A stretch of 64,000 nucleotides of DNA from SXRF01 sp038043465 (GTDB lineage: Bacteria > Pseudomonadota > Alphaproteobacteria > Rickettsiales > SXRF01). The stretch is taken from NCBI GenBank assembly GCA_038043465.1, contig JBBTBX010000006.1, forward strand, positions 310,001 through 374,000, in the 5' to 3' direction. Shown here piece by piece: positions 33,747 through 42,204 of the stretch (the first letter of the stretch is position 1; each line of letters begins with the position of its first letter). The notes beneath the pieces are model-generated. The model had not been told where the DNA came from. It did no database searches and saw only the letters and a list, made by a program, of their open reading frames with translations. The position numbers and the translations under genes are program-made.

Positions 33747-34724
33747 CTACTTAACCACGGAACCAGTATTACCTATAACCGCATCCTCACCAGAGACAGG
33801 AGTTTTATTCTCGGCAGGAGCAGAATTTACAGATGGCGGCGAACCATAAACCACATCAGGCACACCAGCATTTTTTGAAGCACCGGCGGCAGTGCTTGCG
33901 GTTATTTTTCCACCTGAACTGCCAGGTCCGCGCACTATCATCATGTCTGCACCGGAATACTTTGACAAATCGCCTAAACCAGATGGAGGAATTGCAGAAA
34001 CATTATCATCATGTATGGAACGCAAAGCGAAGGCCAGCGTGCCATTCTTTTCTGCCAGACGAATTTTCTGAGCTAATTCATCACCAACCTCCAGAGTAAT
34101 ACTGCTAGGAGAAACAACAGATGGCTTAGACGGATCAGCTTCGCGCAGATTAACCGCCAGAACACGAATACCGGAACCTATAACCTCCGTAGAAGTAGGC
34201 TTACCGGTAATAACCTCGCCATCAACCGGAACCCCCTTCATTACTTCATGGGTAAACAGCACGTCAACACGATCACCTGGAAATATAAAGCCGGCTATAC
34301 CGGTAACCATATCAGTGGCAATAGTTATTGCGCGCATGCCAACCGGAAGATTTGCTGCCAGAAACCCAGGATCATTTGGATGGGCAAGCTTACTTTTCAT
34401 AAGCGGCTCATTAGCAGCAATCGCCGAACGAGCAACTCTACCGATTACATCCTGACCATTCTGCTCACCCATAACAAAGTTATCCAGAATCAAATTTTCT
34501 GGCCAAGGCTGCTTAACAATCATAGAGCTGGCTATTATGGTACCAACGGGAATATCAACCCTTGCCATAAAAATATCAACGGTGCCAACATTTATACCTG
34601 AATCCTGCACAACATTATTTTGATTATTACTTGCAGGGGCAACTGCAGAATCAGAAGCCTGAAAAGCAAGTACAGCTGCCACCAAGGCAAGAACTGCGAT
34701 AATACTAAAAAATACGAATTTCAT
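33747..34724 (-). CDS. cpaB: Tad pilus assembly protein CpaB/RcpC
   Basis: A 325-residue periplasmic protein with one N-terminal membrane helix (about 3-21) and a SAF/RcpC domain (DIPVGTIIASSMIVKQPWPE; GRVARSAIAANEPLMKSKL; GMRAITIATDMVTGIAGFIFPGDRVDVL). It helps stabilise the secretin. The C-terminal quarter (about 255-325) is low-complexity. It is the first gene of the cluster seen here; the Flp pilin, CpaA peptidase and TadEFG pseudopilins are not in the window and must lie elsewhere. Confidence 0.9.
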   Translation of the reverse strand: MKFVFFSIIAVLALVAAVLAFQASDSAVAPASNNQNNVVQDSGINVGTVDIFMARVDIPVGTIIASSMIVKQPWPENLILDNFVMGEQNGQDVIGRVARSAIAANEPLMKSKLAHPNDPGFLAANLPVGMRAITIATDMVTGIAGFIFPGDRVDVLFTHEVMKGVPVDGEVITGKPTSTEVIGSGIRVLAVNLREADPSKPSVVSPSSITLEVGDELAQKIRLAEKNGTLAFALRSIHDDNVSAIPPSGLGDLSKYSGADMMIVRGPGSSGGKITASTAAGASKNAGVPDVVYGSPPSVNSAPAENKTPVSGEDAVIGNTGSVVK

Positions 34725-34818
34725 CTCAGAATATTAACCTCTAATTAACCTATACGGCTTCAAACATTAAGCATTAATACACATCAACCATATACGTGTA
34801 AACAAAAAAATGAATGGG

Positions 34819-36642
34819 TTATGCTGTTTTCTTTGCACGTGTGATTTTTTTGCGCTCATTAGAATCCAGAGCAATTTTACGCAATCTCAATGACTTAGGG
34901 GTAACTTCGACCAATTCATCATATTCGATGTAGGAAATCATCTGCTCCAGAGTCATTTTCAGAGGTGGCACAAGGCGGATAGCTTCATCTTTGCTAGTTG
35001 TACGAATATTAGTCAATTGTTTATTTTTTATTAAGTTTATTTCTAAATCATTATCACGACTATGTTCACCTACTATCATGCCTTCATAAATTTTAGCACC
35101 CGGATCTATAAACATTATACCACGATCCTGCAAATTCCAGATTGCATATGGCACAGCTTCGCCATTTTCCATAGAAATCAACGCGCCGTTGCGACGACCG
35201 GGAATGTCACCTTTATATGGAGCATAAGAATGGAATAGTCGGTTCATCATGCCGGTGCCACGTGTATCAGTTAGGAATTCCCCCTGATAACCGATAAGCC
35301 CGCGTGAAGGCACATAGAAAATTATACGGATCTTACCGCCACCGGAAGGACGCATATCTATCATTTCGCCTTTACGCAGAGAAATTTTCTCAACAACCAC
35401 GCCTGTATGTTCTTCATCAACGTCAATAACCACTTCTTCTATAGGCTCCATTTTCACGCCTGATTCATCATCCCTGAATAATACGCGCGGACGCGACACA
35501 GAAAGCTCAAATCCCTCACGGCGCATGGTTTCAATAAGAACTCCAAGCTGCAACTCACCGCGCCCCGCCACTTCAAACGCATCTTTGGCATCGGTTTCCT
35601 TAACGCGGATGGCAACGTTGCCTTCTGATTCACGCAGCAAGCGTTCGCGGATCATACGGCTAGTAACTTTTGTTCCTTCCTGACCAGCAAGGGGCGAATC
35701 ATTTACTGAAAGGGTAATAGCCATTGTTGGCGGATCAATCGGGCTAGATGGAACTGGCTTGTTAATTGTGAGGTCGCCGATCGTGTCAGCAACTGAGGTA
35801 TTGGCAAGCCCAGCAATAGCAACAATATCACCAGCCTGCGCCTCTTCCACCGGCACTCGTTTAATTCCGTCAAACGAAAGCAATTTGGTAAGCCTTCCCT
35901 GCTCCAGAACATTGCCGTTCAAATCCATCGCTTTAATCGGCATCCCTACTTTTGCCATGCCGCTATAGATACGTCCGGTAAGAATACGCCCCAGGAATGA
36001 ATCATATTCCAAAATAGAAACCAGCATGGAAAATGCAGCGTCAGGATCAACATCCGGCGCAGGAATGTGATTCACAATGCAGTTAAATAACGGATCTAAA
36101 TCTTTGCGTTCACCTTCCAGGCTTTCTGCAGCCCAACCATCACGCCCTGAAGCATAAAAAGTTGGGAAATCCAACTGCTCTTCGCTGGCATCAAGTGCTG
36201 CAAATAAATCAAACACTTCATTTACCACCTGTTCAGGACGGGCATCGCCACGATCCACTTTATTAATAACAACAACAGGGCGCAACCCGAGCTTTAAAGC
36301 TTTTGTGAGTACGAATTTTGTTTGTGGCAAAGGTCCTTCTGCTGCGTCAACCAATAAAATCACGCCATCCACCATGGAAAGCACGCGCTCCACCTCACCG
36401 CCAAAATCAGCATGCCCTGGCGTATCAACAATATTGATACGGATATTACCGCGCACTACCGAGGTGCATTTAGCAAGAATAGTGATTCCACGCTCTTTTT
36501 CCAGATCATTGGAATCCATAACGCGCTCAGCCACCGATTGATTGGCGCGAAAGCTACCGCTTTGCCGCAGCATCTGGTCAATCAAGGTTGTTTTACCATG
36601 ATCAACGTGGGCAATAATGGCAACGTTACGAATATCTTTCAT
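34819..36642 (-). CDS. typA: translational GTPase TypA/BipA
   Basis: A 607-residue ribosome-binding GTPase related to EF-G/LepA, active in stress and ribosome assembly. Motifs are AIIAHVDHGKTTL (G1, about 9-21), RGITILAK (G2), DTPGHADFGGEVER (G3), VVINKVDRGDARPEQV (G4), FYASGRDGWA (G5) and the TypA-specific C-terminus with RGTGMMNRLFH and GEAVPYAIWNLQDRG. Length is normal. An AAGGAA site precedes the ATG. A hairpin lies only about 27 bp upstream of the start. Confidence 0.97.
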   Translation of the reverse strand: MKDIRNVAIIAHVDHGKTTLIDQMLRQSGSFRANQSVAERVMDSNDLEKERGITILAKCTSVVRGNIRINIVDTPGHADFGGEVERVLSMVDGVILLVDAAEGPLPQTKFVLTKALKLGLRPVVVINKVDRGDARPEQVVNEVFDLFAALDASEEQLDFPTFYASGRDGWAAESLEGERKDLDPLFNCIVNHIPAPDVDPDAAFSMLVSILEYDSFLGRILTGRIYSGMAKVGMPIKAMDLNGNVLEQGRLTKLLSFDGIKRVPVEEAQAGDIVAIAGLANTSVADTIGDLTINKPVPSSPIDPPTMAITLSVNDSPLAGQEGTKVTSRMIRERLLRESEGNVAIRVKETDAKDAFEVAGRGELQLGVLIETMRREGFELSVSRPRVLFRDDESGVKMEPIEEVVIDVDEEHTGVVVEKISLRKGEMIDMRPSGGGKIRIIFYVPSRGLIGYQGEFLTDTRGTGMMNRLFHSYAPYKGDIPGRRNGALISMENGEAVPYAIWNLQDRGIMFIDPGAKIYEGMIVGEHSRDNDLEINLIKNKQLTNIRTTSKDEAIRLVPPLKMTLEQMISYIEYDELVEVTPKSLRLRKIALDSNERKKITRAKKTA

Positions 36643-36656
36643 GAACCCATTTCCTT

Positions 36657-36687
36657 AAAAAAATTATAGCCAAGCACAGTGCTTGGC
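36657..36687 (-). terminator. hairpin between csp and typA
   Basis: A perfect 9-base stem GCCAAGCAC/GTGCTTGGC (36669-36687, one-base centre) is followed on the minus strand by TATAA and seven T. It probably ends the cold-shock transcript, though it sits just ahead of typA and may also affect its 5' end. Confidence 0.6.
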
Positions 36688-36732
36688 TTAAGTAATATGC
36701 AATTTAAATTTTATGTGCAATTCTATACCAAA

Positions 36733-36803
36733 GAATTATTCTGAGGTGCGTCCGGAGGTCGGCAAGCGACTATCTCTGGGCGCACATACTCAGGATAAAG
36801 TTC
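36733..36803. repeat. long imperfect hairpin downstream of csp
   Basis: GAATTATTCTGAGGTGCG (from 36733) can pair with CGCACATACTCAGG...GTTC (to 36803), forming a stem of about 25 bases with small bulges around a GC-richer loop. It sits between the csp stop and the terminator hairpin. Confidence 0.6.
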
Positions 36804-36811
36804 TTTTAAGA

Positions 36812-37015
36812 CTAAAGCAGTTTTAAATTAACCGCTGAGGTCTTTCCCTTGCTGTTTTCCAGATCATATTGAATTTTCTGGTTATCATCAAGAGTATGCA
36901 GACCGGCTGCTTGCAGCGCAGTAATATGCACGAATACATCACTTCCACCATCATCTGGCTTAATGAATCCGAAAGATTTATTTGGATTAAACCATTTAAC
37001 AACACCTGTAGCCAT
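36812..37015 (-). CDS. cold-shock domain protein
   Basis: A 67-residue single cold-shock domain that binds single-stranded RNA/DNA. RNP1 reads KSFGFIKP (about 13-20) and RNP2 DVFVHITAL (about 26-34). Length and fold match CspA-type RNA chaperones. A good promoter lies about 140 bp upstream, giving a long leader, as seen in cold-inducible csp mRNAs. Confidence 0.95.
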   Translation of the reverse strand: MATGVVKWFNPNKSFGFIKPDDGGSDVFVHITALQAAGLHTLDDNQKIQYDLENSKGKTSAVNLKLL

Positions 37016-37152
37016 AATACTAATATCCTTAACTAACTAATAACACTCACTTAGAAATCATCCAAAATTAGAGGAAAAAATCCTATAAAATCATCAGAAC
37101 ACAAAACGAGCTTTGCAAAAACGCAACGCCACCATGACATTACCAGCGGAAT

Positions 37153-37181
37153 GTATTAGCCTAATTTTTCTACACATGCAA
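37153..37181 (-). promoter_or_regulatory. promoter of the cold-shock gene
   Basis: On the minus strand TTGCAT (37176-37181) and TAATAC (37153-37158) are separated by 17 bases. Transcription would start near 37146, leaving a 5' leader of roughly 130 nt before the csp ATG. Confidence 0.55.
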
Positions 37182-37194
37182 GTAGGTTTATTTG

Positions 37195-37288
37195 GATAAG
37201 TGGGATAAGCGGATAAATAGATTAATGGATTATAACAATCTGGCTTTTACCTAATCAATTCGTCCAATTATCAAATTATCTATTCATT
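37195..37288. repeat. octamer-array palindrome, copy B (csp-nadK gap)
   Basis: Left arm: GATAAGTG, GATAAGCG, GATAAATA, GATTAATG, GATTATAA from 37195. The right arm (37251-37288) on the minus strand has GATAATTT, GATAATTG, GACGAATT and GATTAG. The copy reaches the nadK stop codon. Confidence 0.75.
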
Positions 37289-38068
37289 TCAATATGTGAA
37301 CTGCTCTTTTATGATACGCTCAGCGAGATTATGCTCAGGATCAAAAAGAAGAGTTACGCCGGATTTTCGCTGCTCACTTACTATCACCTCACCAACATCC
37401 TTAATCTCGGTAAAATCAGCCACAGCCGCCACTGGACGCTTCTTTGGTTCCAATATACTGAAAATAACGCTGGAATCATGTGCAAGCAATGCCCCTCCCC
37501 AACGCCTCGGGCGGAATGGAACAAGAGGGGTAAGAGCGATAACATTAGCACCAAGCGGAATAATCGGACCACCTGCGGAAAAATTATAGGCAGTACTACC
37601 CGCCGGAGTTGAAACCATTACCCCGTCACAGATAAGCTCATTCAAACGAACCACATGATCAATCGCCACGCGGATTTTCGAGGCCTGCCTGCCCTGACGG
37701 AATAATGATACTTCATTAAAAGCAAGTGCTTGAACTATTTTCCCATTAAGACAGCGTGCATACATATGCAGAGGATACAAAATCGTACCACGCGCATGTT
37801 TTATTTTATAGTCAAGATTATCCAGAATCGGCTCATTCATCAAAAACCCGACAGTGCCGCAATTAATACCGTAAAACGGCAGCTTCATTTTCATATAGGT
37901 GTGCAGAGTCTGCAGCATGAAGCCATCCCCACCAAGGACGATTATAGCTTCAGCCCCTGTCCGTCTTTTACTTATTTCCACCACTTCATAGCGTTTTTTA
38001 ATTTCCCTGAACGCATGCTGCGCTTTAGCAGAATTATCGGCTACACAGGCAACTTTAATCTGTTTCAT
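37289..38068 (-). CDS. nadK: NAD kinase
   Basis: A 259-residue ATP-NAD kinase that makes NADP. Visible are VLGGDGFMLQTLHTYM (GGDG motif, about 46-49), GTVGFLMN, FNEVSLFRQ (NE motif) and the glycine-rich DGVMVSTPAGSTAYNFSAGGPI (about 150-171, quoted here in outline), typical of bacterial NadK. It lies 15 bp after two DUF2336 genes, probably co-transcribed. Confidence 0.94.
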   Translation of the reverse strand: MKQIKVACVADNSAKAQHAFREIKKRYEVVEISKRRTGAEAIIVLGGDGFMLQTLHTYMKMKLPFYGINCGTVGFLMNEPILDNLDYKIKHARGTILYPLHMYARCLNGKIVQALAFNEVSLFRQGRQASKIRVAIDHVVRLNELICDGVMVSTPAGSTAYNFSAGGPIIPLGANVIALTPLVPFRPRRWGGALLAHDSSVIFSILEPKKRPVAAVADFTEIKDVGEVIVSEQRKSGVTLLFDPEHNLAERIIKEQFTY

Positions 38069-38083
38069 ATACTACCTATCAAG

Positions 38084-39220
38084 TTACTGAGCTACACGAC
38101 GCACCAAGGCGATAATATAAGAAATATTTTCTACAGGACTTTCTTCGGAATATTGCAAAATTCGTTCGACTATTCGGTTAGAATAATACGGAGAGTCACT
38201 ATTAATTCCATCACCATCCAATTCACGCACAATTTTAAGCAATAATTTCACCGCAGGAAACATGGTATCCGGCAATCCAGATTTATTATAAATAGCACGA
38301 AAACCAAGTTCACCACGGTCAGCAATCAGTTTGCGGGCATTTTCAACCTGAATATTAGACAGCAAGGCTAATGATGATTCAAAAAAATCAAAATTCCCTT
38401 GGCACAAAGAACTAAGAATCATTGATGGAGTAAGGCGATTTGAATCACGAAGATGACTTACCAGTGCACCTACATCCTCATGCGAGCGGGCAGCGCGCAC
38501 AAGATTCAAAGTTTCCGATTCTCTGTTTTTTTCAACTTCCTTCCGGATAGCTTCATCAGGAAGTTTATATTTTTGTTTAAGGGAATCACCAATACTTGAT
38601 GACACTACATTTACCAGTTTTTCCACGACACTTATCGGCAGGCGCGCACGGCTGGTCATAGACTCCATCATCTCAGAACTTTCCTTATAGGTATCAACGA
38701 TCTGAGTGAGAATATCATCAGAAATGAAAGCCCCATCATTATTCAGCAAAGTACGGGTAACCTCATCATCGCCTTTATTCACCAGCGTGCCGGACACAAC
38801 CTCTGAAACATTATTGCGTTTAGAAATAGCAAGAAATTTTGTATTCTCCTGCGTAGCATAAATTACGTCAAGCAAATCAGCATCGGTGAGCACCTGCGAA
38901 TATTCAAGTATCGGCAGCGATACTTCATTAACATCACCAACCATAGACATCACAATATCATGCGGGATTAATGTGCTTTCTTTTAAATTCTGAGCCAGAG
39001 AAGCACGCACCTTTAATTCCGTATCGCGCACCAGCAGGCGGAAAATCTGCTCTGCTAATTTACGTTCTTCTTCTCCAATTGAAACATCGTTATAGGCAGA
39101 TGCGATTCTGCTACTGATTTCAGCGCGACTGTCAGGCGTTTTATCTTCGATTAGCTGACGCACTTCATCGCTGGTCAGAACTATTTTTAAAGCAGCACTG
39201 CCAGACATCTCCATCTTCAA
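38084..39220 (-). CDS. DUF2336 family protein
   Basis: A 378-residue alpha-helical protein of the alphaproteobacterial DUF2336 family, of unknown function. No signal or membrane segment is seen. It has HEAT-like helical repeats: AEQIFRLLVRDTELKVRASLAQNLKES, LPILEYSQVLTDADLLDVI and AISKRNNVSEVVSGTLVNKGDDEVTRTLLNN (quoted by segments). It is a paralog of the upstream gene, which it overlaps by four bases. The last gene of this group is nadK. Confidence 0.78.
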   Translation of the reverse strand: MKMEMSGSAALKIVLTSDEVRQLIEDKTPDSRAEISSRIASAYNDVSIGEEERKLAEQIFRLLVRDTELKVRASLAQNLKESTLIPHDIVMSMVGDVNEVSLPILEYSQVLTDADLLDVIYATQENTKFLAISKRNNVSEVVSGTLVNKGDDEVTRTLLNNDGAFISDDILTQIVDTYKESSEMMESMTSRARLPISVVEKLVNVVSSSIGDSLKQKYKLPDEAIRKEVEKNRESETLNLVRAARSHEDVGALVSHLRDSNRLTPSMILSSLCQGNFDFFESSLALLSNIQVENARKLIADRGELGFRAIYNKSGLPDTMFPAVKLLLKIVRELDGDGINSDSPYYSNRIVERILQYSEESPVENISYIIALVRRVAQ

Positions 39221-40374
39221 TGTACCGCAAACGAAGAATGGCTACCGGATAGTTTGCCATCAATAATAGACAGCAGATAACCCATACCATCCACTGAACG
39301 GTTATAACCCTTTCTATAGATACTCTCAACCACCTCTTTACGGAAATCCTTTGGCTTAGTATATCCATACTCCGTAATCTCGTGGGTTACCTTAAGCAAC
39401 ACCTCCACCGCATCTTTGAAACCTTCCGGCATAATCGCTTCACGATAAATGGCTTTAAAACCCTGTGAACCGCCCATCAGCAGAATACGAGCATTAATCC
39501 TCGGAATCCCCGCCATACGAGCAAGACAGGATTCGAACAGATTCAAATATCCCATGCATAAAGCACGAATTACCAACGAATGAGAAAGCCTGCCGGTTAT
39601 ATAAAGATTATCGACCAGTTCATCAATACGCTCATCATTATCGGGATGAGAAAAATCTTCCACCGGCATTATGCCAAGCAATTCCCATTCGCGGGCATCC
39701 ACAGAAGATTTCTGCAGTAAGGAAGAGGATATCTTATATTCGCGGGCGAGATGCTTTTTAAGCTCCCCAGAAACAGAATGAAATATCTTTTCGGCAACGG
39801 TAAGCGGCAGTCCTCCCCGTTTCACTAAAACCTCAAGCAAGGAATTGCTGGTAGCAATCATATCCCACGCTTTATTCAGACCCTGCTCTGTGAGCGTTGC
39901 TCCTTTATTATAGAACAGGTCGTTTAGAACCACTTCCTGATGAGTATCTATCAATGCTTCTGATAAACGCTCGGAAATTTTTGCGCGTCTGGCAATCGCA
40001 CAAAGATTTAAAACCTCTTTTGTACTTTGGACAATGGAAACAAGGTCGTCATCTGTCAGCACCAGTGAATGGCGGAGAATGCGATCAGCAACATCATTTT
40101 CATCACAGGCAAGCTTAAATACAATATCATGGGGAACACCAGGATTGTCATACAGATGCTCAGCCAGCGTAATACGGACTGATTTTTCCGCATCCCTGAG
40201 CAGAAGGCGAAAAATATCAGCGGCAATAGCCGATTCATTCAAATTAAAACTACCGGAAGAAAAAGCACCGCCAATTTTCGACGCAAGCGCACCAAGCTCA
40301 ACGCTCGAAGGACTCTCTATAAGTTTGTGTACGTCCATAGCTGTTAATTGCATTTTACAATAACCAAAATCCAT
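39217..40374 (-). CDS. DUF2336 family protein (paralog)
   Basis: A 385-residue protein with the same plan as its downstream neighbour: DIFRLLLRDAEKSVRITLAEHL, RILRHSLVLTDDDLVSIV, AIARRAKISERLSEALI and a shared NARILLMGGSQGFKAIYREAIMP-like C-terminal block against NARKLIADRGELGFRAIYNKSGLP. The start is uncertain; ATGs at 40374, 40353 and 40338 have no clear ribosome sites. Function unknown; the four-base overlap suggests the two products are made together. Confidence 0.78.
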   Translation of the reverse strand: MDFGYCKMQLTAMDVHKLIESPSSVELGALASKIGGAFSSGSFNLNESAIAADIFRLLLRDAEKSVRITLAEHLYDNPGVPHDIVFKLACDENDVADRILRHSLVLTDDDLVSIVQSTKEVLNLCAIARRAKISERLSEALIDTHQEVVLNDLFYNKGATLTEQGLNKAWDMIATSNSLLEVLVKRGGLPLTVAEKIFHSVSGELKKHLAREYKISSSLLQKSSVDAREWELLGIMPVEDFSHPDNDERIDELVDNLYITGRLSHSLVIRALCMGYLNLFESCLARMAGIPRINARILLMGGSQGFKAIYREAIMPEGFKDAVEVLLKVTHEITEYGYTKPKDFRKEVVESIYRKGYNRSVDGMGYLLSIIDGKLSGSHSSFAVH

Positions 40375-40720
40375 TACATAACTTGAGAAAATTATCTCAT
40401 CGAAGATAGCTAAAAATTACTGCTATTGCAATAGAGAAACTAGCTCAATTATATGCATGATCAGTTAGCAAAATTTGATAAAAGTTTAAATTAAACATCA
40501 CCCCAAAAAACCACCCATATTCCAACTACAACTTTAAATTCCCAGCACCAGTTACAAGTTAATTTATTATTTATATTAAACCACAAAATTGGTAAATAAT
40601 TAGTTAAAATTTTATTAAAAATATCATTTATTGATAATTAATCATTTTCTGCTAGGTTTCGGTGCTGATTTTCACTTTTGAATACTGCTAATTTATCAGA
40701 TTAATTACCGGGAAATATCA
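40375..40720. other. intergenic region, DUF2336 to CoA-transferase
   Basis: This 346-bp divergent gap is strongly AT-rich. No RNA gene, open frame with a start, repeat-family copy or convincing promoter pair was recognised. A weak GGGAAA ribosome site lies just before the CoA-transferase ATG. Confidence 0.6.
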
Positions 40721-41419
40721 ATGAATAAAACATACGAAAATGCCTCTGAAGCCCTTGCTGGCTTGTTATTTGACGGAATGACCATTATGGCGGGGGGGTT
40801 CGGCTTATGTGGCATACCTGAACACTCAATCCGCGCCATTGCCGATTCCGGGGTAAAAAATCTGACCTGGATTGCCAATAATTGCGGGGTTGATGATTTT
40901 GGCAGCGGTATATTGCTGCATTCCCGCCAGATAAAAAAAATGGTCGCGTCTTATGTCGGAGAAAATAAAACTTTTGAAAAACAATTTCTTTCCGGCGAAT
41001 TAGAAGTGGAATTTAATCCGCAAGGTACGCTTGCTGAACGTATCCGTGCCGGTGGTGCCGGTATCCCGGCGTTTTATACTAAAACCGGGGTAGGAACAGT
41101 AATTGCAGAGGGCAAAGAAACCAAGGAATTTAATGGTCAGATTTATGTGATGGAAAAATCTTTAAAAGCAGATCTTGCGATAGTTAAAGCCTGGAAAGGC
41201 GATAGCGAAGGCAACCTTATTTTCCGCAAAACCGCCCGTAATTTTAACCCTATAATGGCAACTGCAGCCAAGGTCACGGTTGCGGAAGTTGAGGAGCTGG
41301 TGGAAGTCGGAAAGCTGGATATAGAAATGATCCATACCCCCGGTATATTTGTTAAGCGTATTTTTAAAGGCAATAATTTTGAAAAGCGGATAGAGTTCGC
41401 AACGACAAGGGATAACTAG
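40721..41419 (+). CDS. scoA: 3-oxoacid CoA-transferase subunit A
   Basis: A 232-residue alpha subunit of a succinyl-CoA:3-ketoacid (acetoacetate) CoA-transferase, used in ketone-body or short-chain acid breakdown. Family motifs are GMTIMAGGFGLCGIPE (about 19-34), IANNCGVDDFG, GELEVEFNPQGTLAERIRAGGAGIPAFYT (quoted by segments) and GKETKEFNGQIYVMEKSL. It works with the downstream B subunit; a 112-bp gap holding an octamer palindrome separates them. Confidence 0.92.
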   Translation: MNKTYENASEALAGLLFDGMTIMAGGFGLCGIPEHSIRAIADSGVKNLTWIANNCGVDDFGSGILLHSRQIKKMVASYVGENKTFEKQFLSGELEVEFNPQGTLAERIRAGGAGIPAFYTKTGVGTVIAEGKETKEFNGQIYVMEKSLKADLAIVKAWKGDSEGNLIFRKTARNFNPIMATAAKVTVAEVEELVEVGKLDIEMIHTPGIFVKRIFKGNNFEKRIEFATTRDN

Positions 41420-41513
41420 ATTACTGGATGATTAGATGATTGGATAAATAAAAGATAATAAGTAAGCTAAAATCATGTTTAATTCTAATCATCCAGTCAT
41501 CATCTTATAATCT
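41419..41513. repeat. octamer-array palindrome, copy C (between scoA and scoB)
   Basis: Left arm from 41419: GATTACTG, GATGATTA, GATGATTG, GATAAATA, spaced exactly 8. Right arm to 41513 read on the minus strand: GATTATAA, GATGATGA, GATGATTA. The first unit overlaps the last base of the scoA stop. It splits an otherwise typical two-gene operon. Confidence 0.78.
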
Positions 41514-41531
41514 GTAAACAGGGACTTAACT

Positions 41532-42161
41532 ATGTGGAATAAAGAAGATATGTGCAGGCGAGCAGCCAAAGAACTTAAAGACGGATATTATGTCAATCTT
41601 GGCATCGGCATACCAACGCTGGTTGCCAATTATATCCCCACCAATATCAAAATTACTTTGCAAAGCGAAAACGGGATGCTGGGTATGGGTCCCTTCCCCC
41701 TGAAAAATGAGATAGACGCAGATCTGATTAATGCCGGAAAACAGACAATTACCCAGCTGGCACATAGCAGCTATTTTGATTCGGCCACATCCTTTGCCAT
41801 GATCCGTGGCGGACACATAGATATTGCCATTTTGGGCGCGCTGCAGGTATCACAATATGGAGATCTCGCCAACTGGATGGTTCCGGGGAAAATGGTAAAA
41901 GGCATGGGCGGAGCTATGGATCTGGTTGCCGGTGTAAAAAAAGTCATCGTTATCATGGAACATAATGCCAAGGATGGAGCAGCTAAATTGGTGCGTGAAT
42001 GCTCCCTTCCCCTGACTGGTAAGCAAGTAGTGCATATGGTAATTACTGAGCTAGGAGAATTTACAATTGATAAAAACGGGCTTACCCTGACCACACTGGC
42101 ACCAGATGTAACCCTTGATGAAATAAAAAGCAAAACTGAAGCGGAATTTATAGTTAACTAA
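41532..42161 (+). CDS. scoB: 3-oxoacid CoA-transferase subunit B
   Basis: A 209-residue beta subunit with the catalytic Glu in LQSENGMLGMGPFP (about 45, forming the glutamyl-CoA thioester). Further family blocks are YYVNLGIGIPTLVANY, GGHIDIAILGALQVSQYGDLANWMVPGKM (quoted by segments) and GAMDLVAGVKKVIVIMEH. Its last two codons and stop lie in a 41-bp dispersed palindrome also found at 60.24 kb, so the extreme C-terminus may be repeat-derived. Confidence 0.93.
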   Translation: MWNKEDMCRRAAKELKDGYYVNLGIGIPTLVANYIPTNIKITLQSENGMLGMGPFPLKNEIDADLINAGKQTITQLAHSSYFDSATSFAMIRGGHIDIAILGALQVSQYGDLANWMVPGKMVKGMGGAMDLVAGVKKVIVIMEHNAKDGAAKLVRECSLPLTGKQVVHMVITELGEFTIDKNGLTLTTLAPDVTLDEIKSKTEAEFIVN

Positions 42162-42190
42162 CAAAATGATTGCATCATTTTGACGCTACC
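42150..42190 (+). repeat. 41-bp dispersed palindromic repeat, copy 1
   Basis: The core CAAAATGAT/ATCATTTTG stem with a short TGC-type loop is flanked by ATAGTTAACT and GACGCT. It matches 60240-60280 (opposite strand) at 39 of 41 positions by eye. It covers the end of scoB. Confidence 0.85.
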
Positions 42191-42204
42191 TTGAGCTGAG
42201 TTCT

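Noticed and set aside
40375..40720. Replication origin or AT-rich regulatory island
   Set aside because: AT-rich only; no DnaA-box cluster or GC-skew evidence could be read.
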